This document shows positions 27,163-35,299 of a DNA stretch of 46,927 nt, piece by piece; position 1 is the stretch's first letter, and every line of letters begins with the position of its first letter. A program made the translations under genes and the position numbers. Under the pieces are notes generated by a model that worked only from the letters and a program-made list of their open reading frames with translations, ran no database searches and was not told the DNA's origin. This stretch comes from Opitutia bacterium (lineage in GTDB: Bacteria; Verrucomicrobiota; Verrucomicrobiia; Opitutales; Opitutaceae): positions 1-46,927 of the forward strand of contig CANHJG010000030.1 of the NCBI GenBank assembly GCA_947461205.1, in the 5' to 3' direction.

Positions 27163-27918
27163 ATGAAACTCCGCCTCCCGTCCCTCCTCCTGCTCGCCAT
27201 GCTTGCGCTCGCCGGCCCCCTGGCCGCCGCCGAAACCAAACCCATCCGGGCCCTGCTCATCACCGGCGGCTGCTGCCACGACTACGCGTTCCAAGCCAAA
27301 GCCCTCACCGAGGCCACCGCGAAACTCGGCCCGATCGCCTGGACCGTCGTCCAAGAGGGCGGCACCACCAAGAACGCGAAGATCAAACTCTACGACGATC
27401 CCCACTGGGCCAAACCCTACGACGTCGTCGTGCACAACGAGTGCTTCGCCGATCTCGCCGACCCCGACTACACCCGCAAAATCACCGCGGCGCACAAAGG
27501 CGGTACGCCCGCCGTCGTGATCCACTGCGCCATGCACACCTATCGCACCCTCGCCGTCGATGATTGGCGCGAATTCCTCGGGGTCACCAGCCGCCACCAC
27601 GACCACCAGGCCCGGTATCCCGTCACCCCGACCGCCGCCGCGAAAAACCATCCCGCCATGCGCGGCTTCCCGGACCCATGGATCACCCCCCTGGACGAAC
27701 TCTACATCATCGAAAAAACTTGGCCGAAAACGACGGCCCTCGCGACGTCCGTGAGCGAGAAAGACGGCAAGACCTACCCCGCGATCTGGACCAACGATTA
27801 CTACGGCACGCGCGTGTTCGGCACCACCTATGGCCATGGCAACGCCACCTGGCACGACCCGGTCTTCCTCACCCTGATCGCCCGCGGCGTGCGCTGGGCC
27901 GCCGGCCGCGATCACTAA
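27163..27918 (+). CDS. Exported ThuA-domain protein (short form)
   Basis: 251 residues. The signal peptide (LPSLLLLAMLALAGPLAAA) covers residues 1-23. The ThuA fold motifs are 'IRALLITGGCCHDYAFQAKALTEA', 'YDVVVHNECFADLAD', 'PAVVIHCAMHTYR', 'RHHDHQARYPV', 'LYIIEKTW' and 'GTTYGHGNATWHDPVFLTLIARGVRWAAG'. It differs clearly from the upstream ThuA gene and is not a recent duplicate. The cluster of a Tat hydrolase, two ThuA proteins and a Tat propeller suggests joint breakdown of an extracellular glycan or glycoconjugate (inference). The stop is followed immediately by a REP-like hairpin. Confidence 0.87.
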   Translation: MKLRLPSLLLLAMLALAGPLAAAETKPIRALLITGGCCHDYAFQAKALTEATAKLGPIAWTVVQEGGTTKNAKIKLYDDPHWAKPYDVVVHNECFADLADPDYTRKITAAHKGGTPAVVIHCAMHTYRTLAVDDWREFLGVTSRHHDHQARYPVTPTAAAKNHPAMRGFPDPWITPLDELYIIEKTWPKTTALATSVSEKDGKTYPAIWTNDYYGTRVFGTTYGHGNATWHDPVFLTLIARGVRWAAGRDH

Positions 27919-27949
27919 CGGAGCGGTGGTTTCCAACCGCCGGATTTTT
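27918..27949 (+). repeat. REP-like palindrome acting as possible terminator
   Basis: The copy begins ACGGAGCGGTGGTT and contains a hairpin: CGGTGGTT (27924-27931), loop TCC, AACCGCCG (27935-27942), with one wobble pair and five T at 27945-27949. It starts at the last base of the ThuA stop codon and ends four bases before the next ATG. It resembles the copy at 29007-29031. Confidence 0.65.
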
Positions 27950-27953
27950 CCCC

Positions 27954-28994
27954 ATGCCCCGCCTCGCCCGTCGCGATTTTCTCCGCACCACCGCCACCAC
28001 CGCGGTCGCCTGTGCCTTCGTCCGCACCACCTCCCGCGCCCAGCCGCCCGCGCCGATCCTCGGCCAAGGCGATTTCCGTTACCGCGTCGTCCCCGGCTGG
28101 GGCGTGCTCGACTCCACCACGCCCGTCAAAGACTGCCACGGCCTCGCCCGCGACCGCGCCGGCCATCTCATTCTGCTCACGAATCATACGGCCAACAACG
28201 TGATCGTCTACGACCGCCAGGGCCGGCTCGTGCACAAATGGGGCACCCGCTTTCCCGGCGCCCACGGCCTCTCCCTCGTCACCGAAGGCCCCCGCGAGGT
28301 CCTCTTCATCACCGACCTCGCCACCCATCGCGTCATCAAAACCACGCTCGACGGCACCACGCTCGACGAGTGGCGCTGGCCGGAATCGACCGGTAAATAC
28401 CAAAAGGAAGCCGAGTATCGCCCATCTTGGACGCTGCACCTCCCCAACGGCGAATTCTACGTCCTCGATGGCTACGGCAAGGATTACATTTTGCATTACG
28501 GCTCCGACGGAAAATTCCGGCGCATCTTCGGCGGCGCCGAGGGCGGCATCACCCACTGGGGCCCGCATGCCGGCATGATGGATCTGCGCCGCCCCGCCGC
28601 CCCGTCGCTGCTCATCGCCATGAGCGACCAACAATACCTCCTCCGCCTCGACCTCGACGGCCGGAAACTCGCCCAAGTCGCCCTGCCCGGCGGCAATCCC
28701 CGCCAAGTCCGCCAGCACGGTCCGCACTTCTTCGTCGCCCACCTCGCCGACAACTGGCCGAAAGACCGCGCCAGCCGCGGCTTCCTCTCCGTCCTCGACG
28801 CCGAGCTGCGCGTCGTCTCCAACATCGCGGGCACGCCGCCGGTCTACGACGCCGCTGGCCAACTTCAGCCCATGCGGCACCAAGAAGACGTCTTCCTCCA
28901 CCCGCACGACCTCCTCGTCGACGACGATGGCAGCCTCTACGTCGCGCAGTTCGCCTCGAACCAGACCTACCCGGTCAAGCTCGAGCGCGTGTGA
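27954..28994 (+). CDS. Tat-exported beta-propeller (NHL/six-bladed) protein
   Basis: 346 residues. 'LARRDFLRTTATTAVACAFVRTTSRAQ' is a twin-arginine signal. The mature part has propeller blades: 'CHGLARDRAGHLILLTNHTANNVIVYDRQGRLVHKWG', 'AHGLSLVTEGPREVLFITDLATHRVIKTTLDGT', 'PSWTLHLPNGEFYVLDGYGKDYILHYGSDGKF' and 'HPHDLLVDDDGSLYVAQFASNQTYPVKLERV'. This resembles six-bladed NHL/peptidylamidoglycolate-lyase-type propellers. The role could be binding or lyase; residues are insufficient to decide. An ATG far upstream in the same frame lies in the ThuA gene and is rejected because the Tat signal begins at 27954. Confidence 0.85.
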   Translation: MPRLARRDFLRTTATTAVACAFVRTTSRAQPPAPILGQGDFRYRVVPGWGVLDSTTPVKDCHGLARDRAGHLILLTNHTANNVIVYDRQGRLVHKWGTRFPGAHGLSLVTEGPREVLFITDLATHRVIKTTLDGTTLDEWRWPESTGKYQKEAEYRPSWTLHLPNGEFYVLDGYGKDYILHYGSDGKFRRIFGGAEGGITHWGPHAGMMDLRRPAAPSLLIAMSDQQYLLRLDLDGRKLAQVALPGGNPRQVRQHGPHFFVAHLADNWPKDRASRGFLSVLDAELRVVSNIAGTPPVYDAAGQLQPMRHQEDVFLHPHDLLVDDDGSLYVAQFASNQTYPVKLERV

Positions 28995-29006
28995 GGTCTG
29001 CGGGCG

Positions 29007-29084
29007 ACGGAGCGGCGGTGGCCAACCGCCGACTTCCTCCGCGTTCGAAAACCCTCTGGCGGGCGGCTGGCCACCGCCCCTCCG
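29007..29084. repeat. Inverted pair of REP-like palindromes between convergent genes
   Basis: The first copy (29007-29033) reads ACGGAGCGGCGGTGGCCAAC and on, and matches the copy at 27918 in 22 of 25 bases. The second (29058-29084) is the same kind of element in reverse orientation; its reverse complement begins CGGAGGGGCGGTGGCC. Each forms its own hairpin. The pair lies between the beta-propeller stop and the menB stop, which are convergent. Confidence 0.65.
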
Positions 29085-29099
29085 CCGAACCCAGCCACC

Positions 29100-29933
29100 T
29101 CACGGCAACCACGGATACTTCCGCGCATCCGGCTTCCGCTTCTCGCGCTGCGCCGAGTGAAATTCCTTCGCCTCCTCGCTCATGTAGTAGAGCAGCGTCG
29201 CATTCCCCGCGAGTTCCTGGATGCCCGCCTGGCCGTCGAGCTCGGCGTTGAAGCCGCTCTTCAGCAGCCGGATCGCCAGCGGACTGTGCCCGAGAATTTC
29301 GGTGGCCCACTTCACGCCTTCGGCTTCGAGCTCCGCGACCGGCACGACCTTGTTTACGAGCCCCATGTCCAGCGCCTCAGCCGCGTTATACTGCCGGCAG
29401 AGATACCAGATCTCCCGCGCCTTTTTCTGCCCGACGACCCGCGCCAGATAACTGGAGCCAAACCCGCCGTCGAAGCTGCCCATCTTCGGCCCCACCTGCC
29501 CGAAAATCGCGTTGTCCGCCGCCAGACTCAGGTCGCACACCACATGGAGTACGTGACCGCCGCCGATCGCGTAGCCCGCGACGAGCGCGATCACGACCTT
29601 CGGCATCGAGCGGATGAGTTTTTGCAGATCGAGCACGTTGAGCCGCGGCACGCCGTCGTCGCCGATGTAGCCCGCATGCCCGCGCACGCTCTGGTCGCCC
29701 CCCGCACAAAACGCATACTTGCCGTCGGTGTGCGGACCCGCCCCCGTGAGCAGCACGACCCCGACCGCCGGGTCTTCGCGCGCATCGCTGAACGCGTCGA
29801 ACAGCTGCGTCACCGTCTCCGGCCGAAACGCATTACGCTTCTCCGGCCGGTTGATCGTGACCTTGGCGATGCCGCCGGCCTTGTGGTAGAGGATGTCGGT
29901 GTAAGTCTTGGCGACTTTCCAATCGGGTGTCAT
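29100..29933 (-). CDS. menB: 1,4-dihydroxy-2-naphthoyl-CoA synthase
   Basis: 277 residues of the crotonase superfamily. MenB closes the naphthoquinol ring from o-succinylbenzoyl-CoA in menaquinone synthesis. MenB-specific motifs are '[15 protein letters not shown]', '[34 protein letters not shown]', '[70 protein letters not shown]'. The C-terminus '[25 protein letters not shown]' is also typical. The start is the ATG at 29933; a longer frame upstream is not supported. A hairpin (GGGGCAAAAGCCCC on the coding strand, 29947-29960) lies 13 bases before the start. It is separated from menD by kup, on the opposite strand. Confidence 0.95.
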   Translation of the reverse strand: MTPDWKVAKTYTDILYHKAGGIAKVTINRPEKRNAFRPETVTQLFDAFSDAREDPAVGVVLLTGAGPHTDGKYAFCAGGDQSVRGHAGYIGDDGVPRLNVLDLQKLIRSMPKVVIALVAGYAIGGGHVLHVVCDLSLAADNAIFGQVGPKMGSFDGGFGSSYLARVVGQKKAREIWYLCRQYNAAEALDMGLVNKVVPVAELEAEGVKWATEILGHSPLAIRLLKSGFNAELDGQAGIQELAGNATLLYYMSEEAKEFHSAQREKRKPDARKYPWLP

Positions 29934-30066
29934 AGCCGCAGAGCGTGGGGCTTTTGCCCCCTTTGTCCACCGGCCAGAGTAACCTTGGGCATAGCAAGCT
30001 GATTTTCCACCTGCCCTTAATACTGCTTGGAGCCGCCTTCCGGATGCAGGAAGCTCCCCCTTTACG

Positions 30067-31962
30067 ATGAGCAGTCCCACCACCACGCCCGTCAAAGCCG
30101 GCGCCCAAGCCGCCCTCTGCGTGGGCGCGCTCGGCGTGGTCTTCGGCGACATCGGCACCAGCCCGCTCTACGCCATGAAGGAGTGCCTCGCGCAACTCGC
30201 CCCCGCGGAGCGCGCCGACGGGGTGCTCGGCATCCTGTCGCTCATGACGTGGGCCCTCTTCCTCGTCGTTTGCGTCAAATACATCACGTTCGTCATGCGC
30301 GCCGACAACCGCGGCGAAGGCGGCATTTTCGCCCTGCTGGCGCTCAGCCATTCCCGCCATCGGACCGCCAACCACCCGGGCAAAATGGGGTTGACCGTGC
30401 TGGTGGTCCTCTGCGGCGCGGCCCTGCTCTACGGCGACAGCGTGATCACGCCCGCCATCTCGGTCTTGAGCGCCGCCGAAGGCCTCAAGGGCTTCAGTCC
30501 CGCCTTCACGCCTTACATCACGACCATCGCCTGCGTCATCCTCGCCGGCCTTTTTTGGTTTCAACACAAGGGCTCCAAAACCATCGGCGGTATTTTCGGT
30601 CCCGTCATGGTCGTCTGGTTTCTCACCCTCGGCTTGCTCGGGCTCTGGCACATCAAGGACACCCCGCAGGTCTTCGCCGCCCTCAACCCGCTCCTCGGCC
30701 TCAAACTCCTGCTCAGTCATCCCGGCGGCGCCATCGTGATTCTGGGCTCGGTCGTGCTGACCGTCACCGGCGCCGAGGCGCTCTATGCCGACATGGGCCA
30801 CTTCGGGCGCAAGGCCATCGCCCGCGCCTGGTATTTCTTCGCGTTCCCCGGCCTGCTGCTGAACTACTACGGCCAAGGCGCCTACGTCATCGGCCACCCC
30901 GATTCTACGGCCAACCCGTTTTTCGCCCTCGCGCCCCCCGGTTGGAGCCAACTCGCCCTCAGCCTGCTCTCCATCGCCGCGGCCATCATCGCGAGCCAGG
31001 CCGTGATCTCTGGCGCCTACTCCCTCACCCGTTCCGCCATCCAGCTCGGCTATTTTCCGCGTCTCACGATCACGCACACCAACGCCGATCAGGTCGGCCA
31101 AATTTACGTACCTCTGATCAACACCGCGCTCGCCCTCACCGCCATCGCCGTCGTCGCCAACTTCGGATCCAGCGACCGCCTCGCCTCCGCCTACGGCATC
31201 GCCGTCACCGGCACGATGGTCGTCACCAGCTACGCGTTCTTCATCGTCATGCGCCACCACTGGAAATGGCCGCTCTGGCGCGCCCTCGCCCTCACCTCAG
31301 TCTTCCTGTCCATCGACGCGACCTTCTTTGTCGCCACCTTGCACAAATTCCTCGACGGCGGCTGGCTCCCGATCGCGATCGCCGTCGGCGTCGTCGCCGT
31401 CATGCACACGTGGAAATCCGGTAAAACCGAAATTTTCCGCAAGGTTTACTCCAACGAGATCACCGAGACCGAGCTGTGCAACATCGCCGGGAGTAAACAT
31501 ATCGTCCGCGTGCGCGGCACCGGCGTCTTCATGGCCGGCAACGCGCGCGGCACGCCGCTCGTGCTGCTCCATCATGTTAAGGCCAACAAAGTCCTGCAGG
31601 AGACGGTCGTGCTCCTGAGCGTCACCGCCGAGGAGGTCCCGCAGGTTCCCGACTCCGAGCGCCTCGCAGTCCGCGCGATCGGGCAAGGCGTGTGGCGCGC
31701 CATCGCGCACTACGGCTACATGGAATCCCCCGATGTCGCCTCCCTCATCGAACGTATCCGTGACGCCGGCGTGCCGCTCAAGCCGAACGAAGCCACCTAC
31801 TATTTCAATCGCGAGATGATCATCACCGGCGGCGAGGCCGACATGTGGGAGTGGCAAAAACACTTCTACAGTTTCCTCAGCCGCAACGCCCGCCAGGCCC
31901 GCGATTACTACCAACTGCCCCCGATGCAGATCATCGAGGTCGGCCTCCCCATCCAGTTGTAG
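30067..31962 (+). CDS. kup: Kup-type potassium uptake transporter
   Basis: 631 residues, about 12 transmembrane segments and a C-terminal soluble domain of about 170 residues, as in E. coli Kup. The hallmark '[20 protein letters not shown]' is at residues about 20-39. Other signatures are '[16 protein letters not shown]', '[21 protein letters not shown]', '[13 protein letters not shown]', '[13 protein letters not shown]', '[24 protein letters not shown]' and '[15 protein letters not shown]'. It imports K+ by proton coupling. The stop codon TAG lies inside a REP-like repeat (31956-31981). The leader has an imperfect hairpin at 30029-30057. It is placed, reversed, in the middle of the men genes, which suggests insertion. 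Confidence 0.95.
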   Translation: MSSPTTTPVKAGAQAALCVGALGVVFGDIGTSPLYAMKECLAQLAPAERADGVLGILSLMTWALFLVVCVKYITFVMRADNRGEGGIFALLALSHSRHRTANHPGKMGLTVLVVLCGAALLYGDSVITPAISVLSAAEGLKGFSPAFTPYITTIACVILAGLFWFQHKGSKTIGGIFGPVMVVWFLTLGLLGLWHIKDTPQVFAALNPLLGLKLLLSHPGGAIVILGSVVLTVTGAEALYADMGHFGRKAIARAWYFFAFPGLLLNYYGQGAYVIGHPDSTANPFFALAPPGWSQLALSLLSIAAAIIASQAVISGAYSLTRSAIQLGYFPRLTITHTNADQVGQIYVPLINTALALTAIAVVANFGSSDRLASAYGIAVTGTMVVTSYAFFIVMRHHWKWPLWRALALTSVFLSIDATFFVATLHKFLDGGWLPIAIAVGVVAVMHTWKSGKTEIFRKVYSNEITETELCNIAGSKHIVRVRGTGVFMAGNARGTPLVLLHHVKANKVLQETVVLLSVTAEEVPQVPDSERLAVRAIGQGVWRAIAHYGYMESPDVASLIERIRDAGVPLKPNEATYYFNREMIITGGEADMWEWQKHFYSFLSRNARQARDYYQLPPMQIIEVGLPIQL

Positions 31963-32021
31963 GAGCCCGCTTGCGGGCGATCCCCCCCCCCGCCCGTTGT
32001 AGGAGCCCGCTTGCGGGCGAT
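31956..32021. repeat. Direct pair of REP-like palindromes at the kup 3' end
   Basis: A 26-base unit containing GTAGGAGCCCGCTTGCGGGC occurs twice, at 31956-31981 and 31996-32021, with identical sequence and a C-rich 14-base spacer. The core GCCCGC-TT-GCGGGC is a perfect hairpin. The kup stop codon (31960-31962) is contributed by the first copy, and the menD stop is 24 bases past the second. Confidence 0.85.
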
Positions 32022-32044
32022 TTCACCGCCCCCTCCGTCGCCCC

Positions 32045-33787
32045 CTACCCCAAGACCGCCGCCACTTCGGCGAACAGTTGTTTCCGCCCCGCCGCATCGG
32101 CCCGCCGATCCGTCTTCACCTCCAACACTCGGATTCCGCTCGTCGGCAAAACGGACACCAACTCCGTCAGATGCGCCCCGTCGCGCACCACGACGTGCTC
32201 CACCCCGTAGGCTGCCGCCAGCTTCCCGAAGTCCGCCTCCTGCGGCGTCGCGAAAAATTCCTCGAACGGCGGATCGAACTGCGCGACCGGCAGGTGACCG
32301 AAAATCCCGCCACCCCGGTTGTTGATCAACACCACCGTCAGCGCTCCGCGCAGTTTCGGCCGCAGCAAAAATCCGTTCGTGTCGTGCAACAGCGCGAGGT
32401 CGCCCGTCAGCAGCACCGCCGGACGCCCCGCCCCGTGCGCGACACCGAGCGCCGTCGAAAGCGTCCCGTCGATGCCGTTGGCCCCGCGGTTGCACAGGAT
32501 CCGCAATGCCCGGTTCCCCGCCGGCACCACCGACTCCACATCCCGCACGGGCATGGAATTCGCAATCACCCACGGCGTCCCCGCCGGCAAATTCCGCGCC
32601 AGCAGCCACGCCGCCTTCGGCTCAAACCACCCGGGCGCCGCCTCCAGCCGGGCATCAAGCGCGGCCCGCGCTGTGCGCTCATCCGCCGCCCACCTCCGCT
32701 CGTAGGCGCTCGGCTCTCCGGCCACGGGCAGCTGCGCCACCAGCGCCGACCACGCCACCGCCACCTGCCGCGTGCGCCCGTGCAGCGCATCCCGGTTGTC
32801 GGGACGCTCGCTCACCAGCAGCGTCGGCGCGTCCGCCGCCTCCAGCCACGCCCGCAACACCTTGCTCGTCGGCCAGCCGCCGAGGCACAGCACGCTCTCC
32901 GGGCGCAGCCGCTCCGCCGCCCCCTTGTTGCGCAAAATCGTGTCGTAGCACGTCACCATCTGCGGCACGGCCGCCGCGTAATGCCGCAACGGCGACAGCC
33001 CGTCCGCCAGCACCGGCCAGCCGAGGCGCCGGGCGATCTCGCCGACGGCCGCCGCATACGCCGCCGGATCCGCCGGCTGCGCCGGACCCGCCACGATCAC
33101 GCCGTGCACCTCGGTTTTCAACCGCGGCACCGCCACGTTGACCTCCGACTCCCCGCCCACGGCGACCTCGGCAAAAAACCGGTTCCAATCGATCTTTCCG
33201 GCTTCCTCCGACGCATCTCCGCCGTCGTCGACCGGCGGCAACGGGTCGCGGAACGGCGCATTCAGGTGCACCGCACCCGCCGGCCGCAACGTCCGTCCGA
33301 CGGCGTGCGCCACCGTCTGCCGCAGATACCGCAGCGCCGCCGCGCCCGCCTCCGGCACCGCGAGCTCATGGAAAAAATTCACGTGCCCGCCGAACAGCTG
33401 CTGCTGGTCGATGGTCTGCCCCGACGCACACGCGCGCATCTCCGGCGGCCGGTCCGCCGTGAGCACGAGCAACGGCACGCCGCTCTCCTGCGCCTCAATC
33501 ACCGCCGGATAGTAATTCGCGCCCGCCGTGCCGCTCGTGCAGACGAGCACCGTCGGCCGCCCTTCGCGCTTGGCGAGCCCCAGCGCGAAAAACGCCGCCG
33601 AGCGCTCGTCGAGCACCGGCACCGCCGCGATCTCCGGGTGCCGCACCAGCGCCAGCGTCAGCGGCGTCGAGCGCGAGCCGGGCGAAATCACCGCGTCCCG
33701 CACCCCGAGCCGCGCGAGCGTCTCGGCCAGCACGCTGCACCATAGCGCGTTCACGTTGCGGCAATCGAAATGCGTCGGGGCGTTCAT
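32045..33787 (-). CDS. menD: SEPHCHC synthase
   Basis: 580 residues, thiamine-diphosphate enzyme condensing isochorismate with 2-oxoglutarate, first committed step of menaquinone synthesis. N-terminal part: 'DAVISPGSRSTPLTLALVRHPEI', 'VLDERSAAFFALGLAK', 'LVCTSGTAGANYYPAVIEAQESGVPLLVLTADRPPEMR' and 'GQTIDQQQLFG', all MenD signatures. C-terminal ThDP-binding part: 'RILCNRGANGIDGTLSTALGVAHG', 'LLTGDLALLHDTNGF' and 'VVLINNRGGGIFGHLPV'. The central Rossmann-like domain is between. ATG at 33787 overlaps the menF stop (ATGA), so menF-menD is translationally coupled. Confidence 0.95.
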   Translation of the reverse strand: MNAPTHFDCRNVNALWCSVLAETLARLGVRDAVISPGSRSTPLTLALVRHPEIAAVPVLDERSAAFFALGLAKREGRPTVLVCTSGTAGANYYPAVIEAQESGVPLLVLTADRPPEMRACASGQTIDQQQLFGGHVNFFHELAVPEAGAAALRYLRQTVAHAVGRTLRPAGAVHLNAPFRDPLPPVDDGGDASEEAGKIDWNRFFAEVAVGGESEVNVAVPRLKTEVHGVIVAGPAQPADPAAYAAAVGEIARRLGWPVLADGLSPLRHYAAAVPQMVTCYDTILRNKGAAERLRPESVLCLGGWPTSKVLRAWLEAADAPTLLVSERPDNRDALHGRTRQVAVAWSALVAQLPVAGEPSAYERRWAADERTARAALDARLEAAPGWFEPKAAWLLARNLPAGTPWVIANSMPVRDVESVVPAGNRALRILCNRGANGIDGTLSTALGVAHGAGRPAVLLTGDLALLHDTNGFLLRPKLRGALTVVLINNRGGGIFGHLPVAQFDPPFEEFFATPQEADFGKLAAAYGVEHVVVRDGAHLTELVSVLPTSGIRVLEVKTDRRADAAGRKQLFAEVAAVLG

Positions 33788-35208
33788 GGCGTCAGCACAG
33801 CGTCGAGCATGGCCTTAAACTTCAGTTCCGTTTCCGCAAACTCCTTCTCCGGCGCCGAACCCGCCACGATCCCCGCCCCCGCATACACCCGGACATTCGC
33901 CCCGTCCACCAGGGCCGAACGGATGCCCACGAAAAACTCGCCGCCGCCGCGCGCGTTCAGCCAGCCCAGTGCCCCCGCATAAAGCCCACGCGGAAACCCC
34001 TCCAGCTCCCGGATCCGTGCCACCGCCGCCGCGCGCGGACTCCCCCCGACCGCCGGCGTCGGGTGCAGCGCCGCGAGCACCTCCAGCAGCCGCACCGCCT
34101 CCGGCAGCACCGCGCGCACCGGCGTGTCCAGATGCTGGACGTTGGCGAGCCGGCGCAACTGCGGCTTCGTCGCAAACTCCAACGCCAGCCCGAGCGGCGT
34201 AAGGCGGGCCACGATGTCGTCGAGCACGTCGCGGTGTTCCCGCAGGTCTTTCTCGCTCGCGAGCAACGCCGCCGCCAGCGCCGCATCCTCGCTGGCCCCC
34301 GCGCCGCGCCGGCTCGAGCCCGCGAGCGCCTCCGTCTCCAGCACGCCCTTGCTCGCGCGCACGAGCCGCTCCGGACTCGCCCCGATGAAACTCTGCCCGC
34401 GCCCGTTCGCGAACGAGAACGCATAGCAGTCGGGAAACCGCTGCCGCAGCCCGTTCAACATCCGCAACGGATGCAGCAGCTGGTCCGCCTTCAGATCCTG
34501 CGCCCGCGCAAGGACGATCTTCCTAAATTCCCCCGCAGCGATCCTCCCGAGGGCCCGCCCGACCGCCGACCGGTAGTCCCCCGCCTCCGCCGTCGTGAAC
34601 CGTGGCGACTGCACGGCGGCCGCCTCCGCCGCGCCGACGTCGCGATAATGAAAACCGCGGAACTTCGCGTGCGCCCGCCACACCCGCTCCGCCAGCGCCC
34701 CGAGTTCCGCCTCGGGCGTCACGAGCAAATTCGCCACCGCCGTCGTCGTCGCCCCGGCCCGCGCCACCTGCCAGCGCGGCACAAACACCCGCGCCGCCGG
34801 AAAACTCTCCCCGGCCTCAACCTCGTCGTGAAACGCAAACCCCGCAAAAAAATGGGGCCCGCCGAACGGCGCGTGCACGTCGCCCACCGCGATCGTGTGC
34901 GCCAGCGTGTCGTCGACGAACCGTTGCACCGCCGCAAACCGCCCCGGCCCGCGCGCCTCGAACGCCACCGCCACCTCCGCCCCCGCGATCGCGCTCTCGA
35001 TCCCGGGACGCTCCGTGTAAAAATGCGGTTCCCCCGGCTCGAAAATCGATTCGAGCACCGCGAGCGGATCGAGCGCGTCCACCGCAAGCGAAATACTCAC
35101 GAGTTTCGCCCGCCCATCGCGCACCGCCGCCGCCCGGCACTGCGTCAGAAACGCCCGCAACGCGTCGGGCGATGCGTTTTCCGCAGGATGAATCGGCAAA
35201 ATCGTCAC
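33784..35208 (-). CDS. menF: Isochorismate synthase
   Basis: 474 residues from a GTG at 35208 (VTILPIHPAENASPD). The C-terminal chorismate-binding domain has 'EFRKIVLARAQDLKAD' (catalytic Lys), 'CYAFSFANGRGQSFIGASPERLVRASKGVLETEALAGSSRRG', 'HLDTPVRAVLP', 'LHPTPAVGGSPRAAA' and 'VRVYAGAGIVAGSAPEKEFAETELKFKAML', all typical of MenF/EntC. It converts chorismate to isochorismate; the adjacent, coupled menD assigns it to menaquinone rather than to siderophores. An in-frame longer frame into metG lacks family similarity. A purine-rich stretch just upstream on the coding strand (from 35218) offers AGAAAG as ribosome-binding site. Confidence 0.92.
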   Translation of the reverse strand: MTILPIHPAENASPDALRAFLTQCRAAAVRDGRAKLVSISLAVDALDPLAVLESIFEPGEPHFYTERPGIESAIAGAEVAVAFEARGPGRFAAVQRFVDDTLAHTIAVGDVHAPFGGPHFFAGFAFHDEVEAGESFPAARVFVPRWQVARAGATTTAVANLLVTPEAELGALAERVWRAHAKFRGFHYRDVGAAEAAAVQSPRFTTAEAGDYRSAVGRALGRIAAGEFRKIVLARAQDLKADQLLHPLRMLNGLRQRFPDCYAFSFANGRGQSFIGASPERLVRASKGVLETEALAGSSRRGAGASEDAALAAALLASEKDLREHRDVLDDIVARLTPLGLALEFATKPQLRRLANVQHLDTPVRAVLPEAVRLLEVLAALHPTPAVGGSPRAAAVARIRELEGFPRGLYAGALGWLNARGGGEFFVGIRSALVDGANVRVYAGAGIVAGSAPEKEFAETELKFKAMLDAVLTP

Positions 35209-35217
35209 GGTTTGAAA

Positions 35218-35250
35218 TCTTTCTCGTTCGCTTAATCGTTCTCGTTCTCT
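35218..35250 (-). repeat. Short-period 'GAACGAGAACGA' sequence before menF
   Basis: On the menF strand this reads as imperfect six-base units such as GAACGAGAACGA with ATTAAGCGAACGAGAAAG. It sits about ten bases from the GTG and may supply the ribosome-binding site. Confidence 0.5.
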
Positions 35251-35299
35251 CCGCAACTCAGCAGGGTCTAACCATTCCGAGCCCGCAGGACGTGAACGC

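Noticed and set aside
29934-30066. Riboswitch (for example c-di-AMP type) in the kup leader
   Set aside because: Hairpins exist at 29947-29960 and 30029-30057, but the conserved core of that riboswitch class could not be recognised.
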